The notes under the pieces were generated by a model that was not told the DNA's origin, did no database searches, and worked only from the letters and a program-made list of their open reading frames with translations. A DNA stretch of 13,437 bases from Chloroflexota bacterium (lineage in GTDB: Bacteria; Chloroflexota; Ktedonobacteria; Ktedonobacterales; Ktedonobacteraceae): assembly GCA_005881995.1 (NCBI GenBank), contig VBHV01000062.1:1-13437 (forward strand). The letters run 5' to 3'. Below are positions 1 through 6,814 of the stretch, piece by piece (the first letter of the stretch is position 1; every line of letters begins with the position of its first letter). Both the position numbers and the translations under genes were made by a program.

Positions 1-469
1 CGGTGAAATGCTCATAGATGCGCGGCAGGTTGGGGTGCAGCAGATCGGCCAGCAGGTGCGCTTCTCGTTCAAAGGCGGCTTCGGCCTCCTGTAAACGAGC
101 TGGGGGCAAGCCCGCGCTGCTCATTTCTTTGATGGCGACGGGACGATTGTTGAAGCGGGTATCGGCGGCTTTATAGACCGCGCCCATACCACCCTGACCA
201 ATGCAACTGAGCAATTGGTAGCGACCGCCGAGTACCATCTGCTGGGCAAGTGTACCGGTGCTATGTTTGAATGGGAGCAGCGTAGCGCAATTCTGACAGA
301 AGCGGGCTGTAGGTGGGTTTGCTGCCCCACAGGTATCACAAAATTGCTCCTGGATGGTGTCCAGGGTATCTGGCGTTGTCTGCATTCCTGGGGAGGTTTG
401 CGGTTCTTGCTTTAATTGATCTTCTAGCGCGTCCCGAGTTTCGGCGTCTTCCATATTTTTACTATCCAT
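1..469 (-). CDS. Serine/threonine protein kinase with N-terminal zinc ribbon (3' end outside window)
   Basis: This is the first 156 residues of a Hanks-type protein kinase, read on the minus strand from ATG at 469 to the window edge. Residues 1-42 are acidic, Gln-rich and probably disordered. A zinc ribbon follows, with paired cysteines C44/C47 and C58/C61 (CDTCG and FCQNC). The kinase fold then starts with YQLL. The glycine-rich ATP loop GQGGMGAVYKA is at 91-101, the ATP-binding lysine K114 lies in VAIKEM, and the helix-C glutamate is probably E136 in FEREAHLL, followed by HPNLPRIYEHF. The catalytic HRD and DFG motifs would lie beyond the edge. The start lies 11 bases after the rsmA stop, so the two are probably co-transcribed. 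I see no strong Shine-Dalgarno, and ATG at 454 is an alternative start. The family phosphorylates proteins in signalling; the substrate cannot be told. Confidence 0.9.
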   Translation of the reverse strand, partial: MDSKNMEDAETRDALEDQLKQEPQTSPGMQTTPDTLDTIQEQFCDTCGAANPPTARFCQNCATLLPFKHSTGTLAQQMVLGGRYQLLSCIGQGGMGAVYKAADTRFNNRPVAIKEMSSAGLPPARLQEAEAAFEREAHLLADLLHPNLPRIYEHFT

Positions 470-480
470 TACAAATTATA

Positions 481-1353
481 TTAGCGCATGGCATGCCATA
501 AACGTAACCAATCCTCGATAGATAATGTTTCGGCGCGGCGGCTGGGATCAATGTTAGCAGCCGTAAGAGAGGCGCGCACCTCCTCATTTTTTTGGTGCAG
601 GTGGTGTGTGAGCGAATTATGGAGTTGCTTGCGCCGCTCTGCGAAACCGGCCTGCACCAGCCGAAAGAAGCTATCACGCTGCTCAGGTGTCAAAGGGACC
701 TGTTTCCGCAGGTCCACACGCAGGATTGCCGAGTCTACCTTCGGGGCGGGATAAAAGGCGCGGGCCGGTACGTGCGCGATAATTTTTGGCTGCCCATAAA
801 ACTGGATACTCACTCCCAGCAGGCTCAAATCGCCGGGACCGGCTACGATGCGCTGCGCCACCTCGTACTGCACCATCACCACCAGCAGGCGCGGCGCATT
901 TCCGCTCTCTAAAAAATGACGGAAGGTGGGCGCGGTAATATAATAGGGCAAATTTGCGACGAGCTTATAGGGTTCCTGCTCAAAGACCTCCTGCGGATCG
1001 AGATAGAGCAGGTTACGCGCCAGCAGCTCGACGTTGCGAAACTCGCCCGTGGTTTTCGCGAGCAGGGCGAGCATATCGCGCTCTAACTCGACGGCGACAA
1101 CTCGCCGGGCATGTTTCGCCAGTTCGCGTGTCAGGACTCCTGTTCCCGCGCCCACTTCTAATACCTGGTCGTTTGGCTCGATCTCGGCTGCCTCGATAAT
1201 ACGCTGCAATATGGCGCGATCCACCAAGAAGTTCTGCCCAAACGCTTTGTTGGGCCGCATATGATGGGCATACAACAGGTTACGTAGCTCGTGGATGTTG
1301 GTCAGGTCTAATTCATCATGCGCCGCGGGGGCGCGTTGTCCAATCTCCGTCAA
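481..1353 (-). CDS. rsmA: 16S rRNA (adenine(1518)-N(6)/adenine(1519)-N(6))-dimethyltransferase RsmA/KsgA
   Basis: This 290-residue protein matches the KsgA/RsmA family, which uses SAM to dimethylate two adjacent adenines in helix 45 of 16S rRNA during small-subunit maturation. Motifs in order are FGQNFLVD (38-45), the SAM loop VLEVGAGTGVLT (64-75), VAVELERD (86-93), the catalytic NLPYY (134-138) and FYPAPKVDSA (200-209). The C-terminal helical domain (about 215-290) is present. Length is near the usual 270-290. The start is TTG at 1353, the only candidate between an in-frame TAG just upstream and the conserved domain; the ribosome site (GAGTG) is weak. Two unusual residues are N114, where the family normally has Asp (usual GDAL-like motif), and Y163 in MVQYEVAQRI, where Lys is common. 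The gene lies between a membrane protein gene 36 bases upstream and the kinase 11 bases downstream, suggesting one transcript. Confidence 0.95.
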   Translation of the reverse strand: MTEIGQRAPAAHDELDLTNIHELRNLLYAHHMRPNKAFGQNFLVDRAILQRIIEAAEIEPNDQVLEVGAGTGVLTRELAKHARRVVAVELERDMLALLAKTTGEFRNVELLARNLLYLDPQEVFEQEPYKLVANLPYYITAPTFRHFLESGNAPRLLVVMVQYEVAQRIVAGPGDLSLLGVSIQFYGQPKIIAHVPARAFYPAPKVDSAILRVDLRKQVPLTPEQRDSFFRLVQAGFAERRKQLHNSLTHHLHQKNEEVRASLTAANIDPSRRAETLSIEDWLRLWHAMR

Positions 1354-1389
1354 TGTTTCACTCTACATATCTATACAATTATTCACAGT

Positions 1390-1995
1390 TTACCATCCCC
1401 AGGGACCGCGACGACGGCGTCCTCCCCACATCGCTCTGCTAATCGCGCTGGCAAGTAGCAAGAGAATAAAAATCGGTACGAAAATGGCTCCGAATATGAA
1501 TCCCAAACCGCCGTGTTCCCCAAACAAAAACCAGTGACCGGGCATAAAAAGCCCTTGCAGCAAGGATATCATGATTAAAATAAACAGGATCGAGCCAAAG
1601 CGGAATGGTCTGCGCGCGTGCTCTTGCGGGCGCGCCCAGGGCGGTACACCCTGTCCAGAATTGTTTTGCTGCGTGCTATAGCCGCTATGGGGACGATAGC
1701 CCTGCTCGTAGGCATCGCCATCGTTGCTGTACGGATTATACTGATATGTAGGCGCTGGGTGCTGTCGTGCGGGTGTAGGGACCCGATTTATCGCGTCCTG
1801 GGCGCTCGCTTGTCCATCCTGTGCCTGGTACACCTGCTGCATTGGGATGTCATATTCATAGCTGGAGGGCGGCTCGTCTCTGGGTACTGCCTCCGAGTTG
1901 AGATTGCCGGACCAGGAATACGGATACTGCGGAGCGTATATTTCATCTTCGTTCTCAGACTGCTGTTGTCGTGGAACAAATTCTTGCTGGCTCAT
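1390..1995 (-). CDS. Pro/Gln/Tyr-rich protein with two C-terminal membrane segments, function unknown
   Basis: I do not recognise a family. The protein has 201 residues from ATG 1995, chosen because AAGGGAG lies 7 bases upstream; an in-frame ATG at 2025 has no such site. About the first 130 residues are low-complexity and rich in Pro, Gln, Tyr, Asn and Ser, and probably disordered. Two hydrophobic segments follow: about 20 residues from FGSILFILIM, then about 22 residues from LGFIFGAIFVP, separated by a short Gly/His loop. The protein ends in a basic GGRRRRGPWGW tail, so it is likely a small inner-membrane protein with a long soluble N-terminal region. Part of that region (QDAINRVPTP) is encoded by a copy of the family 2 palindromic repeat at 1775-1798. 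It is first in a minus-strand group with rsmA and the kinase. Confidence 0.75.
   Translation of the reverse strand: MSQQEFVPRQQQSENEDEIYAPQYPYSWSGNLNSEAVPRDEPPSSYEYDIPMQQVYQAQDGQASAQDAINRVPTPARQHPAPTYQYNPYSNDGDAYEQGYRPHSGYSTQQNNSGQGVPPWARPQEHARRPFRFGSILFILIMISLLQGLFMPGHWFLFGEHGGLGFIFGAIFVPIFILLLLASAISRAMWGGRRRRGPWGW
1775..1798. repeat. Family 2 palindromic repeat copy inside a coding sequence
   Basis: The plus strand reads GTAGGGACCCGAT followed by TTATCGCGTCC, an imperfect palindrome. It matches copies at 10055, 10910, 12202 and 12254. It lies fully within the membrane-protein gene and is translated as DAINRVPT, so it is an in-frame insertion or a co-opted copy. Confidence 0.8.
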
Positions 1996-2189
1996 TGTGG
2001 TCTCCCTTGCCCCGTTAAGGGGCATTGAAACAATGCATGTGAGGGATATACCCCTACTCTATAAGATACGAAACGCAGATACAAGAGTTGCAATACGGGC
2101 GAGATCAATCCAGGAACTTCCGCGCACCTGAAACGTGTAAGGGCTGCAAAGCGTTATAGTATAGTAATATTGACTTTATGCTTGATTGC

Positions 2190-2256
2190 TACCAGGGCAG
2201 GGACTGGCTCTAGCCCGTACTGCGACCAGGGCAGGGGCAAGCCCAGCCCCTACCCT
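2190..2256. repeat. GC-rich repeat cluster with tandem CCAGGGCAGGG units
   Basis: CCAGGGCAGGGAC (2192-2204) recurs as CCAGGGCAGGGGC (2226-2238). The second unit forms an inverted repeat, AGGGGC-AAGCCCA-GCCCCT, followed by ACCCTA. It resembles the other palindromes here in ending near CCCTA, but the core differs, so I treat it as a third type. Confidence 0.6.
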
Positions 2257-2365
2257 ATACGAAATGTTACCCTGACGTTTCAGTTGTCACGATAAATACC
2301 GGGATGATGATCTATACCAAATGTACCTATATATCCTACATAAGTCAAGCATTAGCAGGCTGATA

Positions 2366-2374
2366 TGCTATGAT
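2366..2374 (+). promoter_or_regulatory. Possible extended -10 promoter of the PBP gene
   Basis: TGCTATGAT matches the extended -10 form TGnTATnnT, about 70 bases before the ATG at 2444. No clear -35 box lies 16-19 bases upstream, which an extended -10 can tolerate. A transcript from here would carry the half copy of the family 1 repeat in its leader. Confidence 0.35.
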
Positions 2375-2393
2375 ACAATTTGAGTATTTTGAA

Positions 2394-2414
2394 GGCAGTC
2401 GGAATGAGAATCCA
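2394..2414 (+). repeat. Half copy of family 1 repeat in the PBP leader
   Basis: The segment starting GGCAGTCGGAATGAG and ending TCCA matches the right arm and tail of the three full copies inside the PBP coding region. No left arm is seen upstream. Confidence 0.65.
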
Positions 2415-2443
2415 GTGCTTTTCAAAGAATGGCAGGTGTCTTC

Positions 2444-4096
2444 ATGGATGAGTTGAACAATTCTAACGGTAATCACGACGATGACGAGGTTACGCAGCGA
2501 GTAATTCCTTCCCGACTGCCTGGGCCGCAGGCCAGGACGCAGTCCGTTGGCAGTCGGAATGAGGACCCAGTTCCTTCCCGACTGCCTGGGCCGCAGGCCA
2601 GGACGCAGTCCGTCCGGGAGCCTGGCAGTCGGAATGAGGACCCAGTTCCTTCCCGGCTGCCCAACAACCTGGAGTCGCAGGCCAGGACGCAGTCCGTTAG
2701 CAGTCGGAACGAGGATCCAACGCTGACGTGGAAGCAAAAAAAGGGTGACAGCGGCGCGGTGCATGTGATTGAACGCGAACACGAACCGAAACGGGGGAAG
2801 GACCTGGTTGACACAGGCAGCCGCGAAGCCACCCGCGGGCGTTCATCCAACCCATCTCTAATGGGGGTTGACGCACAAAACCAGGCGCTGCGCCGTGCTC
2901 GTATTAATCGCATCATGTTTATTAAGCGGCGGCAGTTGAGGCAGAGCCGCGTAGAAAAGGCGACTCCACGCTTGATGGTGGCTGTGGTGATTGCCTGCGC
3001 CGTGCTCTTTTCTCTGTTCACCGGGACACTGGGAGCCGCTTTTGCTTATTATGAAGCACAATTGCCGCTTTTGAATGGCATCGCCGACCACCAGATGTTC
3101 CAGACAACACATATTTATGATCGTAACGGGAAATTACTGGAGGCATTGTACGATCCGAAATATGGTCGCCGCACCTATGTGAATTATACTGATATCTCGT
3201 CCATGCTGGTGAATGCCACGGTCGCCACCGAAGACCGCACATTCTGGAACAATGGGGGCGTCGACTTCCAGGGTATTGTGCGCGCGGCTTTTACGAATTT
3301 TCAAAGCCAGACGGTGGTCGAGGGCGGCAGCACGATTACACAGCAGTTGATCAAGAACCAGTTTTTCCAGAATCAGCCCAGAACGGTGCAAATCAAGAGT
3401 GAGGAAGCGCTGCTGGCCTATGGTCTGACACAACAGTATCCCAAGTGGAAGATCATGGAGATGTACCTGAATACAGTCTACTACGGCGATTTGAATTATG
3501 GCATCGAGGCAGCCGCGCAGGACTATTTCAATCTCCAGCCCAAATGCACGCGCACGAAGTGTACCCCCGCGGCATCCCAGCTTGATCTTGCCCAGGCCTC
3601 GCTGTTGGCAGGACTTCCGCAGCTTCCTTCCTACTATAACCCGATCATGAACAGGGCGGCGGCGCTTGACCGGCAAATGTACGTGCTGCAGTCAATGGTG
3701 GAGATGAACTATATTACTCCTGCGCAGGCACAGCAGGCGGAGCGAGAGACGGCCACATTCAAGTTCCAATCGTTTAGATCACGACAGGGTATCCAGGCCA
3801 CGCACTTTGTGCAATATGTCATCGACAGCGTGCTGGTTCCCCTGATTGGCGCACAAAACCTGTATGATGGGGGGTACAACATCTATACCACGCTCGACTT
3901 GAATTTAGAGAAGAAAGTGGAGCAGATCGCCAATAGCCACCTCTACCAGGTGACGTGCGATAATTATCTCGGCTGTTATGGGCCGCTCAATACCCAGAAC
4001 AATGTCAATAATGCAGCGGTGCAACGATACCGGGCCATTGGTGCGCGGCAAGTTCAACGCGGCCACCTCACCCCGCCAGCCGGGTTCGTCGTTTAA
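2444..4096 (+). CDS. Class A penicillin-binding protein, 5' part (glycosyltransferase domain); frameshifted
   Basis: This is the N-terminal part of a bifunctional PBP that polymerises lipid II and crosslinks peptidoglycan outside the membrane. I chose ATG 2444 (MDELNNSNG, with GGCAGG 7 bases upstream); ATG 2429 is in frame with a weaker site. Numbering from 2429: 25-97 is three tandem repeat-encoded units (SRLPGPQARTQSV-like); 100-180 is a basic cytoplasmic region; about 183-208 is the membrane anchor; 265-311 is the GT51 core with ATEDRTFW (putative catalytic E268) and GGSTITQQLIKN; EMYLNTVYYGD is at about 344-354. The transpeptidase linker follows. The family match stops at NNAAV (4021). 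The last 25 or so codons to the TAA at 4094-4096 are out of frame. The matching frame resumes at 4023, so a stretch of conserved sequence is missing and the gene is broken as given. Confidence 0.9.
   Translation: MDELNNSNGNHDDDEVTQRVIPSRLPGPQARTQSVGSRNEDPVPSRLPGPQARTQSVREPGSRNEDPVPSRLPNNLESQARTQSVSSRNEDPTLTWKQKKGDSGAVHVIEREHEPKRGKDLVDTGSREATRGRSSNPSLMGVDAQNQALRRARINRIMFIKRRQLRQSRVEKATPRLMVAVVIACAVLFSLFTGTLGAAFAYYEAQLPLLNGIADHQMFQTTHIYDRNGKLLEALYDPKYGRRTYVNYTDISSMLVNATVATEDRTFWNNGGVDFQGIVRAAFTNFQSQTVVEGGSTITQQLIKNQFFQNQPRTVQIKSEEALLAYGLTQQYPKWKIMEMYLNTVYYGDLNYGIEAAAQDYFNLQPKCTRTKCTPAASQLDLAQASLLAGLPQLPSYYNPIMNRAAALDRQMYVLQSMVEMNYITPAQAQQAERETATFKFQSFRSRQGIQATHFVQYVIDSVLVPLIGAQNLYDGGYNIYTTLDLNLEKKVEQIANSHLYQVTCDNYLGCYGPLNTQNNVNNAAVQRYRAIGARQVQRGHLTPPAGFVV
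2509..2569 (+). repeat. Family 1 palindromic repeat, in-frame coding copy 1
   Basis: The left arm CCCGACTGCC pairs with the right arm GGCAGTCGG around a GC-rich centre, followed by AATGAGGACCCA. It encodes SRLPGPQARTQSVGSRNEDP. The reverse complement matches the intergenic copy at 10854 through AACG, GCGT, CTGCG and CCAGGCAGT. Confidence 0.85.
2575..2644 (+). repeat. Family 1 palindromic repeat, in-frame coding copy 2
   Basis: This has the same arms and tail as copy 1, with a few extra codons (REPG) before the right arm. It starts 66 bases after copy 1, a multiple of three, so the frame is kept. Confidence 0.85.
2650..2719 (+). repeat. Family 1 palindromic repeat, in-frame coding copy 3
   Basis: This is a diverged copy with left arm CCCGGCTGCC and right arm beginning AGCAGTCGG, encoding SRLPNNLESQARTQSV. 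It starts 75 bases after copy 2, again a multiple of three. The CCCAACAACC stretch after the left arm is shared with the intergenic copy at 11343. Confidence 0.8.
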
Positions 4097-5270
4097 GCCG
4101 ATCGTGTATGCCACCGCCTTTGAGATGGGCTGGTATCCAGCCATGATCATTCCCGACCATAAGACAATCTATCCCACGCTGGTCTCGCAGAATCCACTCA
4201 AGTACTACACGCCGCAGAACTACGATGGCAAGTTCCACTCTGGCTTTCCTATGACTGTGCGCAACGCGATCGCCAATTCCTTTAACATTCCCGCCATTGA
4301 CGCGATTGAATTTGCTGGCATTCCCAATGTCTTGAATATGGCGGGCCGCCTGGGCTTGACGGAAGTGGCCTCCCGCTCCCCGCAATCACTTGGCCCTTCG
4401 ATGGCAATCGGCGCTAGCGAGGTCTCGCTGCTCCACCTGACGGGCGCGTATGCTACCTTTGCCGATCGCGGCGTACGGGTGCCGCAGAGCGCTATTCTAG
4501 AAATTACCAACAGCCAGGGTCAGGTACTTTACAGCTTTGACGCGGCGCATCCTCGTGGAGTGCGCGCTATGCGCGAGGATGTGGCCTTTCTGATGAGCAG
4601 CATTCTCTCCGATAAGCGTTCGCGCTATCATGAATTTGGGCCTGGTAACCCGCTGGAGTTAGACCGCCCGGCAGCGGCGAAGACGGGGACCACCGATAGT
4701 TTCCGCGATAACTGGACGCTGGGTTATACTCCCTATCTCACAGTGGGAGTCTGGGCCGGCAATAGCGACAACAGCATCATGCAGAATGTGATTGGCATTA
4801 CAGGGGCTGGCCCGATCTGGCACGACGTGATGGAGTACGCGTCAAATTACTATAAGTATCCGCCTGATGATTTTATTCGGCCATCAGATGTCCACTCGGG
4901 AACGGTTTCCGCCTACACCGGCCTGCTACCACATCCCGGCGAACCGACGGTGACGGACTGGTTTATTGATGGCACCATGCCCACCATCCAGGGTTCCTAT
5001 ACTCCACCGCCACTGACATGTGAGGGAGATGGGTGCACTACTCCACCGCCTTGCACAGGGGATGTATGCCCGCCACACTGTATTTTTGGGTGTCCTCCTC
5101 AACACTGTCAGCCAAATTGCGGACAAACCGTGGGACCACCAACTCAGGGAGCGACAACACCCTACTTCACTAATGTACCGGCGACGCCAGGAAATGGTAT
5201 GAATACGCTGATAAAGCAATACAACGAAGGTAACACCGTGCAAACGAGAGGATTGCTACGTAATGGCTGA
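3978..5270 (+). CDS. Class A penicillin-binding protein, 3' part (transpeptidase domain); frameshifted
   Basis: This frame carries the transpeptidase half of the same PBP, which makes D-Ala-D-Ala-derived crosslinks and is the beta-lactam target. Family-like sequence begins at N16 (4023); the first 15 codons are out-of-frame readings of the preceding domain, and ATG 3978 has no ribosome site, so it is not a true start. Active-site motifs are complete: SSFK (37-40, catalytic S37), SFN (101-103) and KTGTT (235-239). What is missing is the strand before SxxK, normally an AVV-x-DP-x-TG-E-LAM-x-GS type segment. After residue 340 comes an unusual extracellular tail: Pro-rich with eight cysteines (C348, C353, C359, C364, C368, C372, C377, C381), then a Thr/Gly/Asn-rich end. 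The stop overlaps the start of the next gene by 8 bases. Confidence 0.88.
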   Translation: MGRSIPRTMSIMQRCNDTGPLVRGKFNAATSPRQPGSSFKPIVYATAFEMGWYPAMIIPDHKTIYPTLVSQNPLKYYTPQNYDGKFHSGFPMTVRNAIANSFNIPAIDAIEFAGIPNVLNMAGRLGLTEVASRSPQSLGPSMAIGASEVSLLHLTGAYATFADRGVRVPQSAILEITNSQGQVLYSFDAAHPRGVRAMREDVAFLMSSILSDKRSRYHEFGPGNPLELDRPAAAKTGTTDSFRDNWTLGYTPYLTVGVWAGNSDNSIMQNVIGITGAGPIWHDVMEYASNYYKYPPDDFIRPSDVHSGTVSAYTGLLPHPGEPTVTDWFIDGTMPTIQGSYTPPPLTCEGDGCTTPPPCTGDVCPPHCIFGCPPQHCQPNCGQTVGPPTQGATTPYFTNVPATPGNGMNTLIKQYNEGNTVQTRGLLRNG

Positions 5271-5859
5271 TAGAGCGGAAGAGACCGGCACGAATCACGT
5301 AGATGAAAGGTCACGAGAGGATGCGGCTGAAACGCAAGGGGGAGAAGAGCAAGAAGGACAGGCAGAGGAGCGCCCAATCAATATGAGCGCCGGGACGGTT
5401 ACGCCAGAGGCGGCTTTTCGGCCATTAACACGCATGGAGCGGCGCAACCTGTGGATTACAGAGTACGGTGAACAGGATTTCGCGCTGCAAATGTGGACGC
5501 GGCTGGTGGAGCAGCAGGACCTTGAGATCGAGATGATGCTCCAGATGCATGGCCTATTGATCTTTGGCGTGATGGTGAGCACGCTACGGTATGCCCAGTT
5601 TTATATCGATCTGAATGAGGAACTGCACCGGGAGCATGAACCCGACACGGCTGATGCCCTGCGTGACTACTATATCGCGCTGGTGCCTCCGCGAGACGCG
5701 CCAGAGATCGGGCCGGAGGGATTGCCCACAGTTTCCCGCTATATTCATATGCGTGATGTGACGATTATGAGCGCTGGCCATAAGATCAAGGTGCCCTACT
5801 GGCGCGGCAAGATTCGCGAGGTGGATGCATTCGTAGTGGGGGCAACTGCAGCTGAATAA
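5263..5859 (+). CDS. Hypothetical protein, translationally coupled to the PBP
   Basis: I do not recognise a family. The protein has 198 residues. Residues 1-40 are very acidic and Gln/Glu-rich, probably disordered. Residues 50-135 look alpha-helical (MERRNLWITEYGEQDFALQM and following), with one short hydrophobic stretch near 95-107 (GLLIFGVMVSTL) that is marginal for a membrane helix. The C-terminal part (about 150-198) is mixed, with HKIKVPYWRGKIREVDAF. No signal peptide is visible, so it is probably cytosolic or membrane-associated. The ATG overlaps the last 8 bases of the PBP frame (TAATGGCTGA), and GAGAGGA lies about 11 bases upstream. This suggests coupled translation and a role linked to the PBP, but no function is shown. 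It converges on the rlmA-like gene, with 29 bases between. Confidence 0.75.
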   Translation: MADRAEETGTNHVDERSREDAAETQGGEEQEGQAEERPINMSAGTVTPEAAFRPLTRMERRNLWITEYGEQDFALQMWTRLVEQQDLEIEMMLQMHGLLIFGVMVSTLRYAQFYIDLNEELHREHEPDTADALRDYYIALVPPRDAPEIGPEGLPTVSRYIHMRDVTIMSAGHKIKVPYWRGKIREVDAFVVGATAAE

Positions 5860-5888
5860 GAGCTTAAAAAGAGATAGCGATCTTTTTG

Positions 5889-6746
5889 TCATTTTCGCCG
5901 GAATACCAGCGCAGTACATTCTACTTCTGTCTCGATCTCTTCGATGTTCAGAATGGCCTGGTGCATCTCATGCGATTGGTGCCAGTAATTGGGGGTCATG
6001 ATTACGAGCTGTTCGACCTGGTGGCGGTTCAAATGCACGGGGTACGAGATGGTGGAAGATGCGACGAAGGCAAACTGGTCCGCAAACTGCTGCTTTACAT
6101 GTTGCTGCTTCTGCTCCTCGATATTCAATAGTCGAAGCTCTGTACGCAGGCGCAGGAGGTGTTGAGGGCCGGGGATTACCACGATCAGCATGCTTCCGGG
6201 GGCAGTGATACGCGCAAACTCGCCTGGATTCCTGGGGGCGAAGATGTTCAGAATGGTGTGGATACTGGCATCTGCAAGCGGCAAGCGCTGCTTTATATCG
6301 GCCACGACGAAGAGGACAGGCGAATAGCGCTTAGCAGCCATCCTTGCCGCTTCTTTCGAGCTATCCATACCGATATAGCAGTTGTGCGGTTGGGAAGCAA
6401 GGGCGCGCTGCAGGCGAGCGAGATAATAGCCTTCGCCGCAGCCAGCATCGAGGATATGCAGAGGATCTGAAACCGGCTGTAGATGGGTACGAACGAGCTC
6501 ATTCACTCTAGCGGAAACAGGTGAATACAGCCCGTGCTCCAGAATGTCCCTGCGCGCCCTCAGCATTTCTTTAGTATCGCCGGGGCGTTTTTGAAGAAGC
6601 AGGTTGACGTATCCTTCTCTAGCGATATCAAATGAGTGCGCTTTCGCACATTTGAGCGCCTGATCGACCTGCGTAAAGGAGGAATGACAGATAGGGCAGG
6701 TGAGCAGATGCGCGCAGTATTCTGCAGTTCGCTCATCCTGGCTCAT
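5889..6746 (-). CDS. rlmA: RlmA-type 23S rRNA (guanine-N1)-methyltransferase
   Basis: The protein has 285 residues from ATG 6746, chosen because GGAGGG lies 4 bases upstream; a GTG at 6785 in the same frame lies in the loop of a hairpin and has no ribosome site. The N-terminal zinc finger uses C17, C20, C33 and H37 (CPIC and CAKAH), followed by FDIAREGYVNLLL, a signature of RlmA/RrmA. Then come RPGDTKEMLRARR, the SAM loop LDAGCGEGYY (99-108), MDSSKEAARMAAKRY (127-141), IFAPRNPGEFAR and PGPQHLLRL, and finally the MTP motif (250-252). The order and wording closely follow E. coli RlmA, which methylates G745 of 23S rRNA. Gram-positive TlrB (G748) is a near relative, so the exact base is inferred. 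It follows the UDG gene on the same strand, but a hairpin lies between them. Confidence 0.88.
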   Translation of the reverse strand: MSQDERTAEYCAHLLTCPICHSSFTQVDQALKCAKAHSFDIAREGYVNLLLQKRPGDTKEMLRARRDILEHGLYSPVSARVNELVRTHLQPVSDPLHILDAGCGEGYYLARLQRALASQPHNCYIGMDSSKEAARMAAKRYSPVLFVVADIKQRLPLADASIHTILNIFAPRNPGEFARITAPGSMLIVVIPGPQHLLRLRTELRLLNIEEQKQQHVKQQFADQFAFVASSTISYPVHLNRHQVEQLVIMTPNYWHQSHEMHQAILNIEEIETEVECTALVFRRK

Positions 6747-6770
6747 GTAACCCTCCGCCACAAATTGACT

Positions 6771-6801
6771 AAACCGGACGCCCACAAGAGGCGTCCGGTT
6801 T
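6771..6801 (-). terminator. 12-bp perfect hairpin after the UDG gene
   Basis: AAACCGGACGCC and GGCGTCCGGTTT form a perfect 12-bp stem with a 7-base loop, 14 bases after the UDG stop and before the rlmA ribosome site. On the minus strand the stem ends in TTT and is followed by AGTCAATTTG, so the U tract is short. It is likely a terminator or transcript-end stabiliser, possibly active in both directions. Confidence 0.6.
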
Positions 6802-6814
6802 GTGCTGCGCTTGA

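Larger units (their letters stand above)
1996..2443. other. Divergent intergenic region between the membrane-protein gene and the PBP gene
   Basis: This 448-base gap separates two divergent genes and should hold promoters for both. It contains a GC-rich repeat cluster (2190-2256), a possible extended -10 promoter for the PBP (2366-2374) and a half copy of the family 1 repeat (2394-2414). Bases 2040-2185 are AT-richer. I see no RNA gene or convincing small coding sequence there. Confidence 0.6.

Noticed and set aside
1996..2025. Upstream ATG 2025 for the membrane-protein gene
   Set aside because: No ribosome site there, whereas ATG 1995 has AAGGGAG at good spacing.
2509..2719. Could the tandem repeats be a CRISPR array
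   Set aside because: Units are palindromic and coding, with near-identical centres and no unique spacers; no cas genes are present.
2345..3021. Minus-strand open frames with repeated WVLIPTA or GTGSSFRLP peptides
   Set aside because: They are antisense readings of the three tandem family 1 copies inside the PBP gene, which matches its family on the plus strand.
4010..4030. Programmed ribosomal frameshift to join the two PBP parts
   Set aside because: No slippery heptamer is visible, and conserved residues are missing at the join, so a shift alone would not restore the protein. The same holds for pnp at 9840.
5866..5887. AAAAAGA / TCTTTTT inverted repeat between the convergent genes as a terminator
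   Set aside because: The stem is only 7 bp and almost all A-T, too weak to call.
6747..6785. GTG 6785 as the start of the rlmA-like gene
   Set aside because: It lies in the loop of the 12-bp hairpin and has no ribosome site, while ATG 6746 has GGAGGG.
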